Source: Fibrobacter sp. | GTDB taxonomy: Bacteria; Fibrobacterota; Fibrobacteria; Fibrobacterales; Fibrobacteraceae | Direction: 5' to 3' | Assembly (NCBI GenBank): GCA_017503015.1 | Contig: JAFVTX010000018.1 | Coordinates: 1 to 34,508 of the forward strand | Length of the DNA: 34,508 bases | Shown: positions 33,906 through 34,508 of the stretch, piece after piece | Layout of the letters: each line of letters opens with the position of its first letter | Numbering within the stretch: the first letter of the stretch is position 1 | The notes under the pieces: model-generated | What the model was told of the DNA's origin: nothing | Databases searched by the model: none | The model's input: only the letters and a program-made list of their open reading frames with translations | Position numbers and translations under genes: made by a program

Positions 33906-34008
33906 GGGCTTAAATATACAAATCATTGTTCAAAACATCGGTCATGAAGAAAGTTTTCTAAAAATGCCCTAAAGCAGCGAAAAATGCCCTTTTTTGCAAA
34001 TCAACAAC

Positions 34009-34040
34009 TTATCAACACTCCGCCCCCCTTTTGTGGACAA
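34009..34040. promoter_or_regulatory. Two DnaA-box-like sites in opposite orientation
   Basis: TTATCAACA (34009-34017) differs from the consensus TTATCCACA by one base. TGTGGACAA (34032-34040) is the reverse complement of TTGTCCACA, also one base off. They are 14 bases apart. They may bind DnaA, but two near-matches could also be chance in A+T-rich DNA. Confidence 0.3.
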
Positions 34041-34098
34041 AACTTTTGCGAAAAAAGGAAAAAATCGCAAATTTTTTTGCGTAAGTGCTTGATTTTTA

Positions 34099-34130
34099 TT
34101 GACAAAACCCACCAAATCTTATTAAATTTG
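34099..34130 (+). promoter_or_regulatory. Promoter of the tRNA-tuf operon
   Basis: TTGACA (34099-34104), then TTAAAT after 17 bases (34122-34127), overlapping TAAATTTG (34123-34130), an exact TAnnTTTG box. The first tRNA starts 36 bases further on, a normal distance for a processed leader. Confidence 0.6.
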
Positions 34131-34166
34131 GCTCACTCTATTATCTTTAGGGGTACTGGAGTGCGT

Positions 34167-34239
34167 GCCAAAGTAGCTCAGCTGGTAGAGCAGCTGATTT
34201 GTAATCAGCCGGTCGTAGGTTCGATTCCTATCTTTGGCT
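34167..34239 (+). tRNA. tRNA-Thr (anticodon TGT)
   Basis: Cloverleaf folds cleanly: acceptor GCCAAAG/CTTTGGC, D-arm GCTC-AGCTGGTA-GAGC, anticodon stem GCTGA/TCAGC with loop TTTGTAA (anticodon TGT), T-arm GTAGG-TTCGATT-CCTAT. CCA is not encoded. It reads ACA (and ACG by wobble). Confidence 0.95.
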
Positions 34240-34249
34240 CGAAACAAAT

Positions 34250-34332
34250 GCATCGTTGCCCGAGTGGTTAAAGGGGACGGACTGTAAATCCGTTGGCTCA
34301 CGCCTACCGTGGTTCGAAACCACGACGATGCA
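34250..34332 (+). tRNA. tRNA-Tyr (anticodon GTA)
   Basis: Acceptor GCATCGT/ACGATGC, anticodon stem ACGGA/TCCGT with loop CTGTAAA (anticodon GTA), a long variable arm typical of bacterial tRNA-Tyr, and T-arm CGTGG-TTCGAAA-CCACG. The second gene of the cluster, 10 bases after tRNA-Thr. Confidence 0.95.
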
Positions 34333-34377
34333 CGACCACAAGGCCCGCCAATGCGGCAACGTAACGGCAGGCCAAAT

Positions 34378-34449
<72 letters not shown>

Positions 34450-34473
34450 CTCACTAAACGGAGATAGAATAAA

Positions 34474-34508
34474 ATGGCAAAAGAACATTTTGATAGAAGC
34501 AAGCCGCA
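34474..34508 (+). CDS. tuf: Elongation factor Tu (N-terminal fragment, runs out of window)
   Basis: The frame starts ATG GCA AAA GAA and reads MAKEHFDRSKP, the standard EF-Tu N-terminus. GGAG at 34460-34463 is the ribosome-binding site. Only 11 residues and a partial codon are present; the 3' part is beyond the window. The position directly after a Thr-Tyr-Thr tRNA cluster is the well-known tufB context. The tRNAs and tuf are likely one transcript. Confidence 0.93.
   Translation, partial: MAKEHFDRSKP

Larger units (their letters stand above)
33906..34166. other. A+T-rich divergent region between thioesterase and tRNA operon
   Basis: The 261-bp gap has AAAATGCCCT twice (33961-33970 and 33982-33991), two DnaA-box-like 9-mers, a perfect hairpin CGCAAA-TTTT-TTTGCG (about 34066-34081), and the tRNA promoter. 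No open frame is supported. Confidence 0.5.

Overview
The window looks like a chromosomal segment of Fibrobacter or a close relative, a fibre-degrading gut bacterium. The indicators are a C-terminal 'Fibrobacter succinogenes major paralogous' (FISUMP) domain in the first gene, a secreted family 9 cellulase with a basic C-terminal tail, a DUF4954 beta-helix protein, many small lipoproteins, and gene starts preceded by a TAnnTTT box resembling the Bacteroidetes-type -7 element. This assignment rests on recognised families; no database search was made.

Layout. Positions 1-2128 are a visibly A+T-richer accessory stretch: the 3' part of a collagen-repeat/FISUMP surface protein, then a uracil-DNA-glycosylase-like gene split by one in-frame TAA. 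Positions 2293-6086 (minus strand) are etfB-etfA-acyl-CoA dehydrogenase, an electron-bifurcation or beta-oxidation-type module, with a 158-bp terminal-inverted-repeat element between etfA and the dehydrogenase. A lipoprotein gene (6366) follows. Then comes the classical pyrH-frr-uppS-cdsA-dxr-rseP block (7272-15274) for nucleotide supply, ribosome recycling, isoprenoid and phospholipid synthesis and envelope stress. Here it is interrupted by a small lipoprotein (cdsA/dxr) and a GH9 cellulase with its own terminator (dxr/rseP). sbcD-sbcC (15369-19763) ends at a bidirectional terminator shared with a minus-strand glycosyltransferase operon.

That operon (19785-21531) carries a degenerate GGDEF-like protein and a GT4 glycosyltransferase. 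It diverges by only 28 bp from a DUF4954 gene followed by a minimal M48-type membrane metallopeptidase. Converging on these is a sodium:solute symporter gene (minus). Further right are an outer-membrane barrel-like protein (minus), a BatD-like membrane protein with a YggS/PLPBP gene, a lemA-htpX pair, a lipoprotein plus barrel-like pair, rarA with a YbgC-like thioesterase (minus), and finally tRNA-Thr(UGU), tRNA-Tyr(GUA), tRNA-Thr(GGU) and the start of tuf, the familiar thrU-tyrU-thrT-tufB order without the glycine tRNA.

The most unusual property is small dispersed DNA. A REP-like palindrome occurs in at least four places, several 7-bp-period repeats lie directly before start codons, and one copy of each kind has entered a protein-coding gene in frame (symporter and glycosyltransferase), recalling the palindromic elements that insert into Rickettsia genes.
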